Shown one piece after another: positions 1 through 9,723 of a DNA stretch of 64,000 nt. Every line of letters starts with the position of its first letter. Positions within the stretch are counted from its first letter, which is position 1. The notes below the pieces were generated by a model. The model worked only from the letters and a program-made list of their open reading frames with translations. It did no database searches and had not been told where the DNA came from. The stretch spans positions 187,736 through 251,735 of the forward strand of contig DASRBN010000037.1 of NCBI GenBank assembly GCA_035653615.1, given 5' to 3'. Position numbers and translations under genes: made by a program. This DNA is from Ktedonobacteraceae bacterium (GTDB lineage Bacteria > Chloroflexota > Ktedonobacteria > Ktedonobacterales > Ktedonobacteraceae).

Positions 1-1308
1 ATATTCCGCCAACTGGGCGTCATTCGTGTAGCTTCCTTAGAGGATTTGCTTATCACTGCCGGACTTTTGGGATATAGCCGCCCAATCTCTGGCCGGCGCA
101 TGGGACTGGTGACGCCATCGGGTGGGGCCTGCGATATCCTGGCCGACCGTGCCGGAGAAGAGGGCATCCAACTACCGGACTTCGCCCCTACAACGGTGCA
201 GCGGCTGCGCCAGGTTTTGCCGGAGTTCTCGACCATCCACAATCCCCTGGACGTTACCGGCTATATCGTTGTTGACCGTACCTTGCAGCAACAGGCTCTC
301 AAAGTAGTGATCGAAGATCCTCACCTTGACTTCATCGTCTACCTGTCCGAGCCACCGCGCGTGGAACCTCCACCATCCCAGCTTGAATCGTACCTGGAAC
401 AATACAAAGCGCTGGGCGAGCTGACCCGCCGGTCGCGCATCCCCATCATCGTGATGAGCAATACCAGTATCGACCTGCCGCCATTTAGCCGTTTCATCGC
501 TGATACCGCGGACATCCATTTTGCCGGCGGTATGGAACACGGCATGACCGCGCTGGGTAAAGCCCTGTGGTGGTACGAAACACGCCAGCAGGCATCTATA
601 CAACCTCAAGAACAGCAAGATGTCTTATCTCCTCTTCCTTTGCCTGCGGTGCCCTCGGGTAACTGGTCCGAGTTCGCCGCCCGTCAATTCTTGCAAGCGC
701 AAGGCATTCCCGTTGTGCCTGGTACGCTGGCAAACGACGCTGAGGAAGCAGTGCGGGTTGCACAAAGCTATGGATTTCCGGTAGCATTGAAAATCCAGGC
801 TCCTGATATCCAGCACAAAACCGATCTAGGTGGTGTCCTGCTCAATCTTGCGAACGAAACGCAGGTGCGCGAGGGCTTTGCGGCAATTATGAACTCTGCT
901 GCTCGCTACAGCAAAGCAATCGAAGGTATACTCGTTAGCCCCATGCGCCCGGCAGGAATAGAGTTGCTCGTTGGCATCCTGCATGATCCGCTATGGGGGC
1001 AGGTGCTGGCTACCGGCCTGGGTGGTATCTGGGCCGAGATTTTCAAGGATACGAGCGTGCGCGTTCTGCCCGTCTCAAAAAGCGAAATCCGGCGCATGCT
1101 ATTCGAGCTGCGCGGTGCGCCCTTGCTGCAAGGCACACGAGGACAACCACCCGTCAACATCGAGAAGCTGGTCGATATCATTTTCCGCATTACGCAGATT
1201 GCACAGAGATTAGAGGGAAAATTGGAAGCGTTGGAGATCAATCCACTGCTGCTTTACGGGGAGAATATCGAGGCGGTGGATGTGCTGCTGACGTGGCAGG
1301 CGAAGTAA
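1..1308 (+). CDS. Acyl-CoA synthetase (ADP-forming), C-terminal part, 5' end outside window
   Basis: The reading frame is open from base 1, so the gene starts upstream; the first codons already read as protein of this family. The visible part holds the succinyl-CoA-ligase-like domain (GRRMGLVTPSGG onward, about residues 20-170) and then an ATP-grasp domain (about residues 215-435) with the motif DIQHKTDLGGV, the family's nucleotide-binding region. Known role of the family: interconversion of acyl-CoA plus ADP and Pi with free acid plus ATP, or the reverse acid activation, in the cytoplasm. The substrate cannot be told from this fragment; acetate or another short acid is usual. The gene is followed by about 200 bp without a gene. 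Confidence 0.88.
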   Translation: MFRQLGVIRVASLEDLLITAGLLGYSRPISGRRMGLVTPSGGACDILADRAGEEGIQLPDFAPTTVQRLRQVLPEFSTIHNPLDVTGYIVVDRTLQQQALKVVIEDPHLDFIVYLSEPPRVEPPPSQLESYLEQYKALGELTRRSRIPIIVMSNTSIDLPPFSRFIADTADIHFAGGMEHGMTALGKALWWYETRQQASIQPQEQQDVLSPLPLPAVPSGNWSEFAARQFLQAQGIPVVPGTLANDAEEAVRVAQSYGFPVALKIQAPDIQHKTDLGGVLLNLANETQVREGFAAIMNSAARYSKAIEGILVSPMRPAGIELLVGILHDPLWGQVLATGLGGIWAEIFKDTSVRVLPVSKSEIRRMLFELRGAPLLQGTRGQPPVNIEKLVDIIFRITQIAQRLEGKLEALEINPLLLYGENIEAVDVLLTWQAK

Positions 1309-1508
1309 AAAAGCTCATAATCGCAGACATCGCAGGCTCAAACTGTAACCGGCCTCACAAGAAAAATGTGAGACATATCACAAAAATTGCAAAGAATCTC
1401 TGCTACAGTAGTACTGGATGTATCCTTATAGGTATTACCATTGAAAAAATCTTTATGCTTAAGTCCTTTTACTATGTCTGATCACATCAAACAGAGGAAA
1501 TACTCTTA

Positions 1509-2708
1509 ATGAAAACAACTCCATCATCTTTTCGACGCTCATTCCTGGGTATCGGCCTTCTTGTATTGCTCTTCCTTATTCCTGCGCTCGCGGCTTGTAG
1601 TGGCAATGCTGGCAAGGGCAGTACGCCAGCCTCAAAGGGTACCACTAATGGCACCGGGAGTACGACTTCCACTCCAACACCCGCTGTTCTCCTGGGTGTG
1701 CAGGCATGTCCTGGCGCCACCAAAAATCCTGCTTACTGGAATCCCTTTATCCTGGCACAGAGTGGCACGTACAAAGTAGAAAGCGTCAATTGTGCTAACC
1801 TGATGGGAACTCCTACGCTTCAGGCCCTGGTAACGGTACGGCATAGCAACGATGGCTCTATGCTGGATGTCTACGTGTTTAATAATATCAGCAGTTCCAG
1901 TCCCACGCGCGTCTTTCAGTTGCTGGGACTCGTCCAGGGCAAGGCGAAGATCAGCGGTTATAACACCGTGCTGACCGCGTCCGCGGACGAGCTTTCCGCG
2001 CTGAACACAGGCAAACCGGTTTCCCAGATGACGGCGGACCTCTTCCGGGAATTCAAATGGTCCGACACGGCGGGCACGCTGGTGCAGATTGCCTTCCCCG
2101 GCATCTTCCCCGACCTGACACGCTACCAGGCAGAGAACGATCAGGAGCAGGTCAATCAGGGCCAGCAACCCTGGAAACTCAGTCCCACGATGGTTGCCAG
2201 CGCCCTGGCTACCACTCTGCTCAACTGGCCCACAAGCTCCTCAACCACTCTGCTCAGCGGAGGCGGCGCTCGTGATGTTGACGCCGTTGTGCGTGTCACG
2301 AACAGCATTGGCGGCGAAAGCATCACCGTGACGCTTTCGCGCCTGGAGGAGAACACAAACGGGGGCATCTGGGAAGCAACCTCGGCGGCAGTCGATGGTT
2401 TGTCTATCACCGGCCCGGCTCCGCTGTCTGTTCTTAGCAATCCAACGGTCGTGAAAGGTACGGGCAATGCCTTCGAGGGACAGATCGGCCAGATAAAGGT
2501 ACTGGATCACCTCTACAATTCCCTCGGACAGGCTACAGCGACGGGAGCGATAGGGAATGGGGCGACGACCTTTTCGAGCAACCTCTCCTACCAGTCCACC
2601 TTCCCTGCCGGTGTTCAAGAGGGAGTGCTTGTCCTCTCGACCTTTAGCGCGAAGAACGGCGTGTTGACGGCGGTAATGGAAAAAGTGCTGATCAAGGGCG
2701 TAGACTAG
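1509..2708 (+). CDS. Putative lipoprotein of unknown function
   Basis: ATG at 1509 follows a purine-rich ribosome site (GAGGAAA). The N-terminus is a type II signal peptide: basic start, hydrophobic stretch, then a lipobox ending in AAC at about residue 30, followed by a Gly/Ser/Thr-rich linker. The 399-residue protein should be anchored to the outer face of the membrane. The mature part has no motif I recognise; it looks like a beta-rich extracellular domain with many Ser/Thr residues. It is convergent with the next lipoprotein gene, whose stop lies only 10 bp away on the other strand. Confidence 0.75.
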   Translation: MKTTPSSFRRSFLGIGLLVLLFLIPALAACSGNAGKGSTPASKGTTNGTGSTTSTPTPAVLLGVQACPGATKNPAYWNPFILAQSGTYKVESVNCANLMGTPTLQALVTVRHSNDGSMLDVYVFNNISSSSPTRVFQLLGLVQGKAKISGYNTVLTASADELSALNTGKPVSQMTADLFREFKWSDTAGTLVQIAFPGIFPDLTRYQAENDQEQVNQGQQPWKLSPTMVASALATTLLNWPTSSSTTLLSGGGARDVDAVVRVTNSIGGESITVTLSRLEENTNGGIWEATSAAVDGLSITGPAPLSVLSNPTVVKGTGNAFEGQIGQIKVLDHLYNSLGQATATGAIGNGATTFSSNLSYQSTFPAGVQEGVLVLSTFSAKNGVLTAVMEKVLIKGVD

Positions 2709-2718
2709 AGAGCATTGA

Positions 2719-3492
2719 CTAGCTCACCATGTCTTCGGTGAACCAGATCCAACCGTTCGGGTCCACGTAGACACCGATGCCGATGCGGTGCAGCGTCGTG
2801 CTGAAGAGGTGGATGCGGTGCCAGCCATCCGGGGGTTCGTGGGCCATGCTTTCCTGTACGGAGTAGACTCCCGCCCAGGGAGTCGGGTATGGCCCGGCCT
2901 CGCCGATGTTCTCGCCGCAGTCATTCAGGCCGGCGAAGCCCTCATTGGCGATGCGCTGGTACTGCGTCATACCATCGGGACAGGTGTGGCTGAAGCCGCA
3001 GTGATACATGTTCCAGCTGTGCAGCAACGCGCCGGATGCCAGGGTGTTATTCCAGGCGAACGGGGGCAGGCCACAGGCGGCACGATCACTATTGATCAAT
3101 TGGAAGAGCTGCCAGGTGAGTTGCTGCGCTTCACTGGAGGTAGGCGCGGGACCGTAGGGAGCGTCCAGTGAGCCATTCGCCGGCGGCACGTGCGTGGTAT
3201 CGTTGCTGTAGGTGATGCAGTTCGATGGCGGTGGTGGAGTAGGCCCGCCCGGTGTAACAGTAGGGTGAGGAGTATTTATAGTGGGCTGTACATGCGGCGT
3301 GGGAGCCGTCTTCTGACTGGGGATGGAGAACTGGGGCGGTGTTGGTGTAGGCAAAGACTGCACACCGGTCTGGCTGATCGAATAACTGGTGAAATTGCTC
3401 GACGACGAGGATTGATAGACGACCTGAGATCCGCATGCCGCCAGCAATACCATCAACGCGAGGCATAATAGACTCCACCAGATTTTCTTCAC
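2719..3492 (-). CDS. CAP/SCP-domain lipoprotein
   Basis: GTG start at 3492. A lipobox (LLAAC, about residue 20) is followed by a long Pro/Thr/Ser-rich linker (about residues 40-110). The C-terminal 130 residues form a CAP (SCP/PR-1) domain: LINSDRAACGLPPFAWN, HSWNMYHCGFSH, a GENIG motif, and the terminal strands ending in WIWFTEDMV. The two histidines and the Glu of GENIG match the usual CAP cavity residues. The family is extracellular; bacterial members are poorly characterised and often occur in sporulating or filamentous Gram-positives. It faces the lipoprotein gene ending at 2708. Function beyond the fold is not inferable. Confidence 0.85.
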   Translation of the reverse strand: MKKIWWSLLCLALMVLLAACGSQVVYQSSSSSNFTSYSISQTGVQSLPTPTPPQFSIPSQKTAPTPHVQPTINTPHPTVTPGGPTPPPPSNCITYSNDTTHVPPANGSLDAPYGPAPTSSEAQQLTWQLFQLINSDRAACGLPPFAWNNTLASGALLHSWNMYHCGFSHTCPDGMTQYQRIANEGFAGLNDCGENIGEAGPYPTPWAGVYSVQESMAHEPPDGWHRIHLFSTTLHRIGIGVYVDPNGWIWFTEDMVS

Positions 3493-3683
3493 GCTACGGC
3501 GCCTTTCCAGTTCAGATACAAACTCCTCCGTTACTTACTGTCTTTACAGAGTGTAGCATGTTCTGACAAGATACAATGTTTGAGTAGCATGAATCTGGTA
3601 CTTTTGTGGGAGAATCCGGTTGATTTTTATTGGAGCGGAGCTGCCGCGTCTCCGCTCCCGCCCTTACTGGCCTGAGCCGTTTT

Positions 3684-4385
3684 TTATGCCGCCCCAGGAG
3701 GGCTGGCGAAGCCAGAACGCTTGCACAGCAGATCGGCATTGCGGCGCAGGCGGTCGATGATATTGCGGCGCAGGCGATAAATTTCCTCGATATCGTTGAA
3801 CTCCTGGCCGCAGAACTGGACGATCTCCCTGGGCTTGAGGCCACAGTGATAGAGCAGGTAGGCCACGCGTCGCTGGCGCTCATCCGGGAGCAGGTAGCGA
3901 ATGGTCTGCCAGAGCTCACCGGTTTCATACTCGTCTTCGCATGAAAGCGTTCCCGGTTCATCGCCATCAGGTAACCCAACAATACTTGATCGCGCGTAGG
4001 TGCGCAGCGTATCCACGATTACCGCGTGCAGGCTGACGCGCAGGTACTTCAACGCGGCGCCCAGAGCAGGAAAAGCGATTTGCTGCCTATCGGTCGTGGC
4101 TTGCCAGAAGCGCGCAAAGCCCTGCGCGACATAGTTTTCGTCGCTTTCAAGACGATACGCGACCCGTCGTAAAGGGTGGCAATACAGCCACTGGTACATT
4201 AACTGTGCGAAGCACTGCTGCAGACCTTCCCATGCCAGGCTATCCCGTTGCATCAGTGCGCGATGGAACAGGGCCAGGCTGTAGTCACCGTTGGATGGCT
4301 CTCCGCGCTTATAACTTTGTAGCTCCCTGATGCATCCTTCTATCAGTGTGCGTGTATCCATATCATGTAGTGCGTCTGAAAACAT
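3684..4385 (-). CDS. Sigma-70-family RNA polymerase sigma factor-like protein
   Basis: 233 residues; ATG at 4385 sits 6 nt after an AGGAGAG ribosome site. Residues 60-130 resemble sigma region 2 (YVAQGFARFWQATTDRQ, then a helix with LKYLRVSLHAVIVDTLR). Residues 165-220 resemble a region 4-like helix-turn-helix (LLPDERQRRVAYLLYHCGLKPREIV...). The match to standard ECF sigma factors is weak, but the order and length fit. It lies 140 bp downstream of, and on the same strand as, the large STAND regulator. No anti-sigma gene is adjacent. It could instead be a sigma-like transcription regulator. Confidence 0.65.
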   Translation of the reverse strand: MFSDALHDMDTRTLIEGCIRELQSYKRGEPSNGDYSLALFHRALMQRDSLAWEGLQQCFAQLMYQWLYCHPLRRVAYRLESDENYVAQGFARFWQATTDRQQIAFPALGAALKYLRVSLHAVIVDTLRTYARSSIVGLPDGDEPGTLSCEDEYETGELWQTIRYLLPDERQRRVAYLLYHCGLKPREIVQFCGQEFNDIEEIYRLRRNIIDRLRRNADLLCKRSGFASPPGAA

Positions 4386-4525
4386 ATTCGTCTCTCCTCG
4401 TTCGACTCCGTGGCAATCACTTTTAACCCTGCGCTAAGTGTAGCAGGCATCGAACAAGGAATATATCGTATTTATACGTCTATTTTTGGATACGTCTGTA
4501 CGTAATCGAGTACGTAATCGGGGGA

Positions 4526-7500
4526 TCAGCAGAGGTCATGTTCTTCCACATAGCGAGTGGCTGCAATGCGCGAAGCGATGGTGCTTGTTTCTCCACCTGC
4601 GGAGACCTGCGTCCTGCTGACCGAAATCTTGCTGTAGGCGCGGGTAAGATAGGTGTTGACGGTGCGCGGGCTGATTTGCAGCCTGCTGGCTATCTCGCGG
4701 TAGGTCAACCCCTCGGCGATCATGCAGAGCATCTGAACTTCGCGATGGGTAAGTCCATCGGGATATTTGGGCGGTGGAGGCGTGCCCACGACCGGCTGCA
4801 GGCGGGGAGCGACCAGCACCTGGGCGGGCGTCAACTGGCGCCCCTCGCTCCTGGCGGCAGCGAAGGCTCTTTTACCCAGTTGATGTTGCGCGTTCTCCAG
4901 CAGGCGAGTATATTCATCTCGTTCGGCGGGAAGCATTCCGGTTGAAATATCCATCCATTTCTCTACGGCTCCAAGCAGGCGCGCGACTTGCGCGGGTTGC
5001 CCCTCTGCTCCGGCAACCAGGGCCAGGCCGTAGAGGTTCCAGCCAATGCGCTCCTTGCTGTCCAACTCTATAGCATGAGAGAGCGCTTCACGATACCAGA
5101 CTAAGGCCTGGGGGAAATTGCCCTGGCGAATGGCCGTGTATCCCAATGTATTGAGTACCTTATTGATAAGCAATTGATCGCCCAACTCGCGAGCAAGTTT
5201 GAGAGCATCCAGAGCATTACTGGCCAATGTTGGTTCTCCTTGCAAGGCGGAGAAGTAATCGAGATTATTCAGCGTGATCGCCATCAAATGTTTATCATTG
5301 AGCTCCCTGGCGAAGGAGAGGCTTTCACGGTTATAGGCGATGGCCTGCACGATGTCCGATTGGCGGGCAGCAATTTCACCCAGCGTACCTGAGATATAGG
5401 CGGCAAGGGAGCGGTCTCCCAACTTCTTCGCCAATGCCAGTCCCTCGGTGGCAGCATCGATGGCCTTCTTGAGGTATCCATCCTGCACATAATGCTGAGC
5501 TACCCTGCGCAACACATACGCCAGTTCCCACGGCAGGTGCTGATTGCGGCACAATTGCTCGCTTTCTTCAAGTAGGGCATGGGCAATTGCGAGAGTGCCT
5601 GGTACATGCATGAGCAGCCCTGACGTACTCAGAGCCAGGGCCAGGGTTCCGTGGTCAGCAATGGTCCGGCTCAGCTTTGCCGTCTGCTCTAAAAGGTTGC
5701 GTGCCTCATCATTATCATCCTGGTAATAAGCCAGGTCACCTGCTGCATAAAGCGCGCGGGCTCGCGCTGTCAAGGTTGAGGCGGCAGTGAGTTCGCTATC
5801 ACTGATGGGGTCATCGAGTTTGACGAGAGAATAAGACGATCCGCCGGTGGCCGATAAATCGGCGGTGGGCGCGGTGAACCGGCCCCTACGCGGCGGAGCC
5901 GTAGGGTTTAATCCGGTATCTGAAGCGGGGCTTAGGGATAAGACTGTTTGTAGCCAGCGCCGGCCCTCGCTCCAATAGCCATACAGGCGCCAGAAGCGGC
6001 CCAACGCGGCGCAGAAACGCAGCGCCAGCCCTTCCTCTTTATTAGTAATGAACCAGTCAAGGGTCGCGCGCAGATTTTCCACCTCCCGCTCTAATTTCTC
6101 CAGCCAGCTCGCCTGTTGCTCGTCTTTCAAATGCGGCTCGGCCTCTTCAACTAACCGCAAATAATATGCGGCATGGGCTCGGCGTGTCGCTTCATATTCA
6201 CCGTTCTCTTTGAGCCGTTCCAGGGCATAGTCGCGAATTGTCTCCAGCAGGTACAGGCGGCCCTCACCTTTCTGCTCTGTAGGCCGCAAGAGGCTCTTAT
6301 TGAGTAGGGATTCTACGTGCTTCCAGATATCTAATGATTCCCCATCCAACGCCTCACACACCGCTTCCACCGCTTCCAGGGCGCAGCTGCCCGCGAAAAC
6401 AGAAAAGCGGCGGAAAAGACGCTGTTCGCTAGCGCTAAGGGAGTGATAACTCCAGCCAATCGTGTTTTGTAACGAATGCTGGCGATCGCTGCTATCCTTC
6501 TCCACATCAACCAGGATATGATCTATCGTGGTGCGTGGATGCTGCTTCAGGCGCTCCAGGAGTCCCTGGGGTGATAGTGAGCCGATGCGCGCTGCCGCCA
6601 ATTCAATGGCCAGCGGCAACTTATCCAGGCGCTCACAAATTTCAATAATCGCGGGTCGATTCGCAGCGGTGATCTCAAATGTGCTGCGCGCGGCCCGCGC
6701 TCGTTGTCCGAAAAGTGCGACTGCCGCATTCTGTGCCAGCGTATCCAGTTCCAGCAGCACAAACCGCGCTTCATCGTCGCGTTGAGCAAGTCCCGGCAGG
6801 CGCGTGCGGCTGGTGACGATCATTTTAAGATAGGGACAGGCCGCCAGGAGTTCAACAAGCTGGTCTGATGCTTCCAGTACCTGTTCGAAGTTGTCGAGGA
6901 GCAGGAGAAACCGCTTCTGCTTTAATGCTGCTTTGATGCGCTCGAGTAAAGGCGTATCGCTGTGTTCGCGAATGCCGAGTTCCCTGGCAATAGCCGGCAC
7001 GGCCAGCAGCGGGTCATGAATGGCGGTAAGCGCAACAAAGCAGGTGCCATCCACAAAGTGTTCTCGCGTCTCCATCGCGGCGTGCAGCGCGAGGTGCGTT
7101 TTGCCGATACCGCCAGGGCCTGTAAGCGTTATAAGCCTGGTACGCGGCCCCCGCAGTAGCGCGCTTACTTTCGCGAGTGGGATGTCCCGCCCGACCAGCG
7201 ACCTGGCCGGTTCGGGTACGTTCCACATTGGCTCGGACAGTTCGATGGTTCCCGGATCGGCAGGAGTCAGCCAGACCCGCTCTATGGTTGCGATAATCTG
7301 GTTATAGAGCGAGGGTTCTCGTGCCTGGCGAGCATCGATAACTATGCCCGGCTCCCCGTAGTTTTCAGGCAGGCAATCCTCAAGTGACTCACCCTCGATC
7401 CATACTTCGCATACCGGGCGTTTGAAATGCCTGGCCAGGTTGCGCGAATGCCGGACATGCGTCGATCCCTTACTATGTGGCGAAACAATGACCAGCACGA

Positions 7501-7915
7501 GTTGAACGGCGCGAATCGCCTCTTCCAGGATACCACTTTTATGATGCGCCGATTGCCGTTTGACCAGCCCGCTGCTCCACACCGTGATGTCGCGCATCGC
7601 CAGTTCCTGCTTGAGTGAGACGACAAATTTGCGTTCAGCATCCGCGTAAGCCGATGAAAGAAAGACAACCCGCGCTCCACCTGCTGCCAGCGAAGATGCA
7701 CTCGTATCATCGAACCCCAGCTCGGTCGCCGTCTTATTGAAAACGCGGCAAAGCTTCTGACGATAGTACAGACCGGGAATCACAATCCCACGTTCCCACC
7801 GGCTCACCGTCTCAAATGTCGTGCCCACTTCCTCTGCCAGTTGAGCCTGCGTCCATCCTTTTTCCAGGCGTGCGCGTATCAGCCGTTCATTCGGTACATG
7901 CTCTTGATAGTCCAT
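4526..7915 (-). CDS. XRE-TIR-NB-ARC-TPR-LuxR multidomain STAND regulator
   Basis: 1129 residues. In order: XRE-type helix-turn-helix (residues 10-60, with WTQAQLAEEVGTTFETVSRWE); a TIR-like fold (82-215, starting ARVVFLSSAYADAERKFV); an NB-ARC ATPase (about 238-480) with Walker A GPGGIGKT at 266-273 and Walker B LLLLDNFEQ; helical TPR-type repeats (about 600-1000, repeated LGDRSLAAYISGTLGEIA-like units); and a C-terminal LuxR/GerE helix-turn-helix (LTHREVQMLCMIAEG onward). STAND proteins act as signal-gated ATP-dependent switches; two DNA-binding ends suggest a transcription regulator. The usual TIR catalytic Glu position reads HSRNLA, so NADase activity looks unlikely. A dispersed repeat lies in frame near residue 680. 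Confidence 0.9.
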   Translation of the reverse strand: MDYQEHVPNERLIRARLEKGWTQAQLAEEVGTTFETVSRWERGIVIPGLYYRQKLCRVFNKTATELGFDDTSASSLAAGGARVVFLSSAYADAERKFVVSLKQELAMRDITVWSSGLVKRQSAHHKSGILEEAIRAVQLVLVIVSPHSKGSTHVRHSRNLARHFKRPVCEVWIEGESLEDCLPENYGEPGIVIDARQAREPSLYNQIIATIERVWLTPADPGTIELSEPMWNVPEPARSLVGRDIPLAKVSALLRGPRTRLITLTGPGGIGKTHLALHAAMETREHFVDGTCFVALTAIHDPLLAVPAIARELGIREHSDTPLLERIKAALKQKRFLLLLDNFEQVLEASDQLVELLAACPYLKMIVTSRTRLPGLAQRDDEARFVLLELDTLAQNAAVALFGQRARAARSTFEITAANRPAIIEICERLDKLPLAIELAAARIGSLSPQGLLERLKQHPRTTIDHILVDVEKDSSDRQHSLQNTIGWSYHSLSASEQRLFRRFSVFAGSCALEAVEAVCEALDGESLDIWKHVESLLNKSLLRPTEQKGEGRLYLLETIRDYALERLKENGEYEATRRAHAAYYLRLVEEAEPHLKDEQQASWLEKLEREVENLRATLDWFITNKEEGLALRFCAALGRFWRLYGYWSEGRRWLQTVLSLSPASDTGLNPTAPPRRGRFTAPTADLSATGGSSYSLVKLDDPISDSELTAASTLTARARALYAAGDLAYYQDDNDEARNLLEQTAKLSRTIADHGTLALALSTSGLLMHVPGTLAIAHALLEESEQLCRNQHLPWELAYVLRRVAQHYVQDGYLKKAIDAATEGLALAKKLGDRSLAAYISGTLGEIAARQSDIVQAIAYNRESLSFARELNDKHLMAITLNNLDYFSALQGEPTLASNALDALKLARELGDQLLINKVLNTLGYTAIRQGNFPQALVWYREALSHAIELDSKERIGWNLYGLALVAGAEGQPAQVARLLGAVEKWMDISTGMLPAERDEYTRLLENAQHQLGKRAFAAARSEGRQLTPAQVLVAPRLQPVVGTPPPPKYPDGLTHREVQMLCMIAEGLTYREIASRLQISPRTVNTYLTRAYSKISVSRTQVSAGGETSTIASRIAATRYVEEHDLC
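5849..5889 (-). repeat. Dispersed repeat family A, copy inside the STAND coding region
   Basis: 41-bp copy, reverse orientation, of the element also found at 9513, 23739 and 53398 (consensus begins GTAGGGGCCGATTGATCGCG and ends CCGATTGATCGGCC). It is read in frame by the regulator gene and encodes GRFTAPTADLSA, a linker between the NB-ARC/helical part and the TPR part. Confidence 0.8.
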
Positions 7916-8312
7916 AGGATTTCCCCCTTCTTGCCTTCCCTATTCCACAGGGGCACCCGTCCCTTGACCCCGGCACATCACTACAAGCCGGGTGAGCGGT
8001 CTACCGAATCCATCTGAAAGCCATATGGGAAAAACACACGCTACCAGCGTTCAGACTTACGGATGAAGGTATGGTCATTCACTTATGAATATCGCTTGTA
8101 CCTTCAACGCTTTATATGTGATATGCTTGAGCATATCAAAAGTATTTGCATCAAGAAGTATACAAGCTGCACAGTACAAGATTTCGCGGAACTTGTCAAG
8201 AACATGTCAAACCATGTCCTGTAAACAAGCACCGCCCGGCCTGGAGGGCCAGTGCCCGGTGCCTGTCCTCTTCAGGGCCAGTAAATAAAAAGAAACAGGA
8301 GAACGTAGAGCA
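7916..8312. other. Divergent intergenic region with 18-bp palindrome
   Basis: About 400 bp between the divergent regulator and Ig-like protein genes. It contains a perfect palindrome at 8120-8137 (GATATGCT-TG-AGCATATC), a plausible operator for a dimeric regulator such as the XRE-domain protein next to it. A GC-rich stretch at 8230-8285 repeats the motif GGGCCAGT. A ribosome site (CAGGAGAA) precedes the ATG at 8313. No gene is seen. Confidence 0.4.
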
Positions 8313-9452
8313 ATGGATAGCCTTAGCAAGGAGGAACGTTTTGCCTATGTAGAACCTTCTCCGCAGCCTCCAGCCTTGAGCGAGAGCCTGCTTGATTTTG
8401 GCTCTCTACTCCAGGGAAGTTCAAAGACGCTCCAACAAGTAATTACCAATACCACCACAAAGCCCATGATCTGGCTGGCCGAGGCTAGCGGTGCCGCGTG
8501 GTTGATACTGGAGCCAGATCATGGCGTCCTCCAACCAGGAGAGCGGCAATCCATTCGTATCACCGCCAATGCCCGCTTCCTTACCCCTGGAGGGCATACC
8601 GTTACACTCACATTTTCTTCGGAAGGAGACAACAGTTCCATGAGCAGTAGCATGACAGGCAAGGTTTCAGTCGCCAAAGACGAAAACGCAGCGCAGGCCT
8701 CTCCCACAGTGGCACCACTTCCCTTGCAAGTGGGGCTCAACTTCGGTGGCTTGACTCCGGACAGCACCAAAACCTTGATGCTGGCGATTAACAACCCCGA
8801 TGATCGCCAGGTAAAATGGGATGTTCAAATCGGGGTAGGTAAATCAGGACTGGGCATGAGGAAGAAGATAGAACACAGGATCAGCGCGTCCAGTGTTGAG
8901 GAGGCATTCGATATCAATGCGGCTCACGGGGTGACGGTTAGCGCAAGCAGTGGCCTTCTTCCACCGCATAAGTCGACGTATATCGATGTCACGGTCAATA
9001 CGGCGCAGTTAGCTGTGGGCTATTCCTATATGACCGATCTGACCCTGACCTCGAGTATTGATGGCGCTTCGACATCTATAGAGGTTCCCATCGACTTCTA
9101 CGTCAGTTACGTCTATTACGATGATGGTGGCCCAAAACCCCCACCATTCGTCCCGCCAAACATCATCATTACCATTGAGCCAGGTCAGGATCATGGACAA
9201 TCCGCCCTGACCATCCCCAACGACAATAACAAAAGAATTGATTGGGAGATCGTTTCTGATGCAGCCTGGTTAGTGCCGGACCTGCTTTCTGGCACCATCG
9301 AGCCACGCCAGGTCGCTTCCGTGAAGTTGGTCGCGGACAGGAAACGGCTGGCCGCGGACTACTCTACCGACCTGCATCTCACGCTCAATTGGCATCCCAC
9401 CAATGGCCACGCTACAGCGTTGATGATCCCCGTCACCGTAGAACCGCTATAG
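8313..9452 (+). CDS. Protein with three Ig-like (BACON/Hydin-type) repeats
   Basis: 379 residues. Three related beta-sandwich units are visible: about 25-110 (LDFGSLLQGSSKTLQQVITN ... AWLILEPDHGVLQPGE), about 135-260 (LNFGGLTPDSTKTLMLAINN ... GLLPPHKSTYIDVTVN) and about 285-375 (IEPGQDHGQSALTIPN ... AWLVPDLLSGTIEPRQ). The pattern 'hydrophobic-FG, N, then W-L-x-P-x-x-G-x-L-x-P' is typical of BACON and ASPM/SPD-2/Hydin domains, which bind carbohydrate or protein. No signal peptide or membrane segment is visible, so the protein appears cytoplasmic or is exported by another route. Ktedonobacterial genomes often fuse such repeats to regulators; here they stand alone. Confidence 0.7.
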   Translation: MDSLSKEERFAYVEPSPQPPALSESLLDFGSLLQGSSKTLQQVITNTTTKPMIWLAEASGAAWLILEPDHGVLQPGERQSIRITANARFLTPGGHTVTLTFSSEGDNSSMSSSMTGKVSVAKDENAAQASPTVAPLPLQVGLNFGGLTPDSTKTLMLAINNPDDRQVKWDVQIGVGKSGLGMRKKIEHRISASSVEEAFDINAAHGVTVSASSGLLPPHKSTYIDVTVNTAQLAVGYSYMTDLTLTSSIDGASTSIEVPIDFYVSYVYYDDGGPKPPPFVPPNIIITIEPGQDHGQSALTIPNDNNKRIDWEIVSDAAWLVPDLLSGTIEPRQVASVKLVADRKRLAADYSTDLHLTLNWHPTNGHATALMIPVTVEPL

Positions 9453-9512
9453 ACCGATCCATTCCTGATAATCCGGCAACCGGTCGATCAATCGCCCCCG
9501 CGCCGCAGGCGC

Positions 9513-9553
9513 GTAGGGGCCGATTGATCGCGCCCAGCGCCGATTCATCGGCC
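9513..9553 (+). repeat. Dispersed repeat family A
   Basis: 41-bp copy of the GTAGGGGCCGATTGATCGCG element, directly after the Ig-like protein gene. The two GCCGAT(T/C)(G/C)ATCGGC-like parts can form a short hairpin. Confidence 0.8.
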
Positions 9554-9723
9554 TCGTGTCCATTGCCGATTATTTTGTCAAACACCATAAATGCATGCGC
9601 TACCGGCACGAGTTAGATAATACAAATACTTCTCCACAAGAGGCGACGCACCGGGCGAATTGTAGCTCATCCAGGTGGAAAAAGGAATCCAAACATGAAT
9701 ACGGAAATAGTGCCAGCTTGTGA

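Noticed and set aside
1309-1508. Possible small RNA or riboswitch in the gap after the acyl-CoA synthetase gene
   Set aside because: Only a weak CTCAC/GTGAG hairpin is visible; no known motif.
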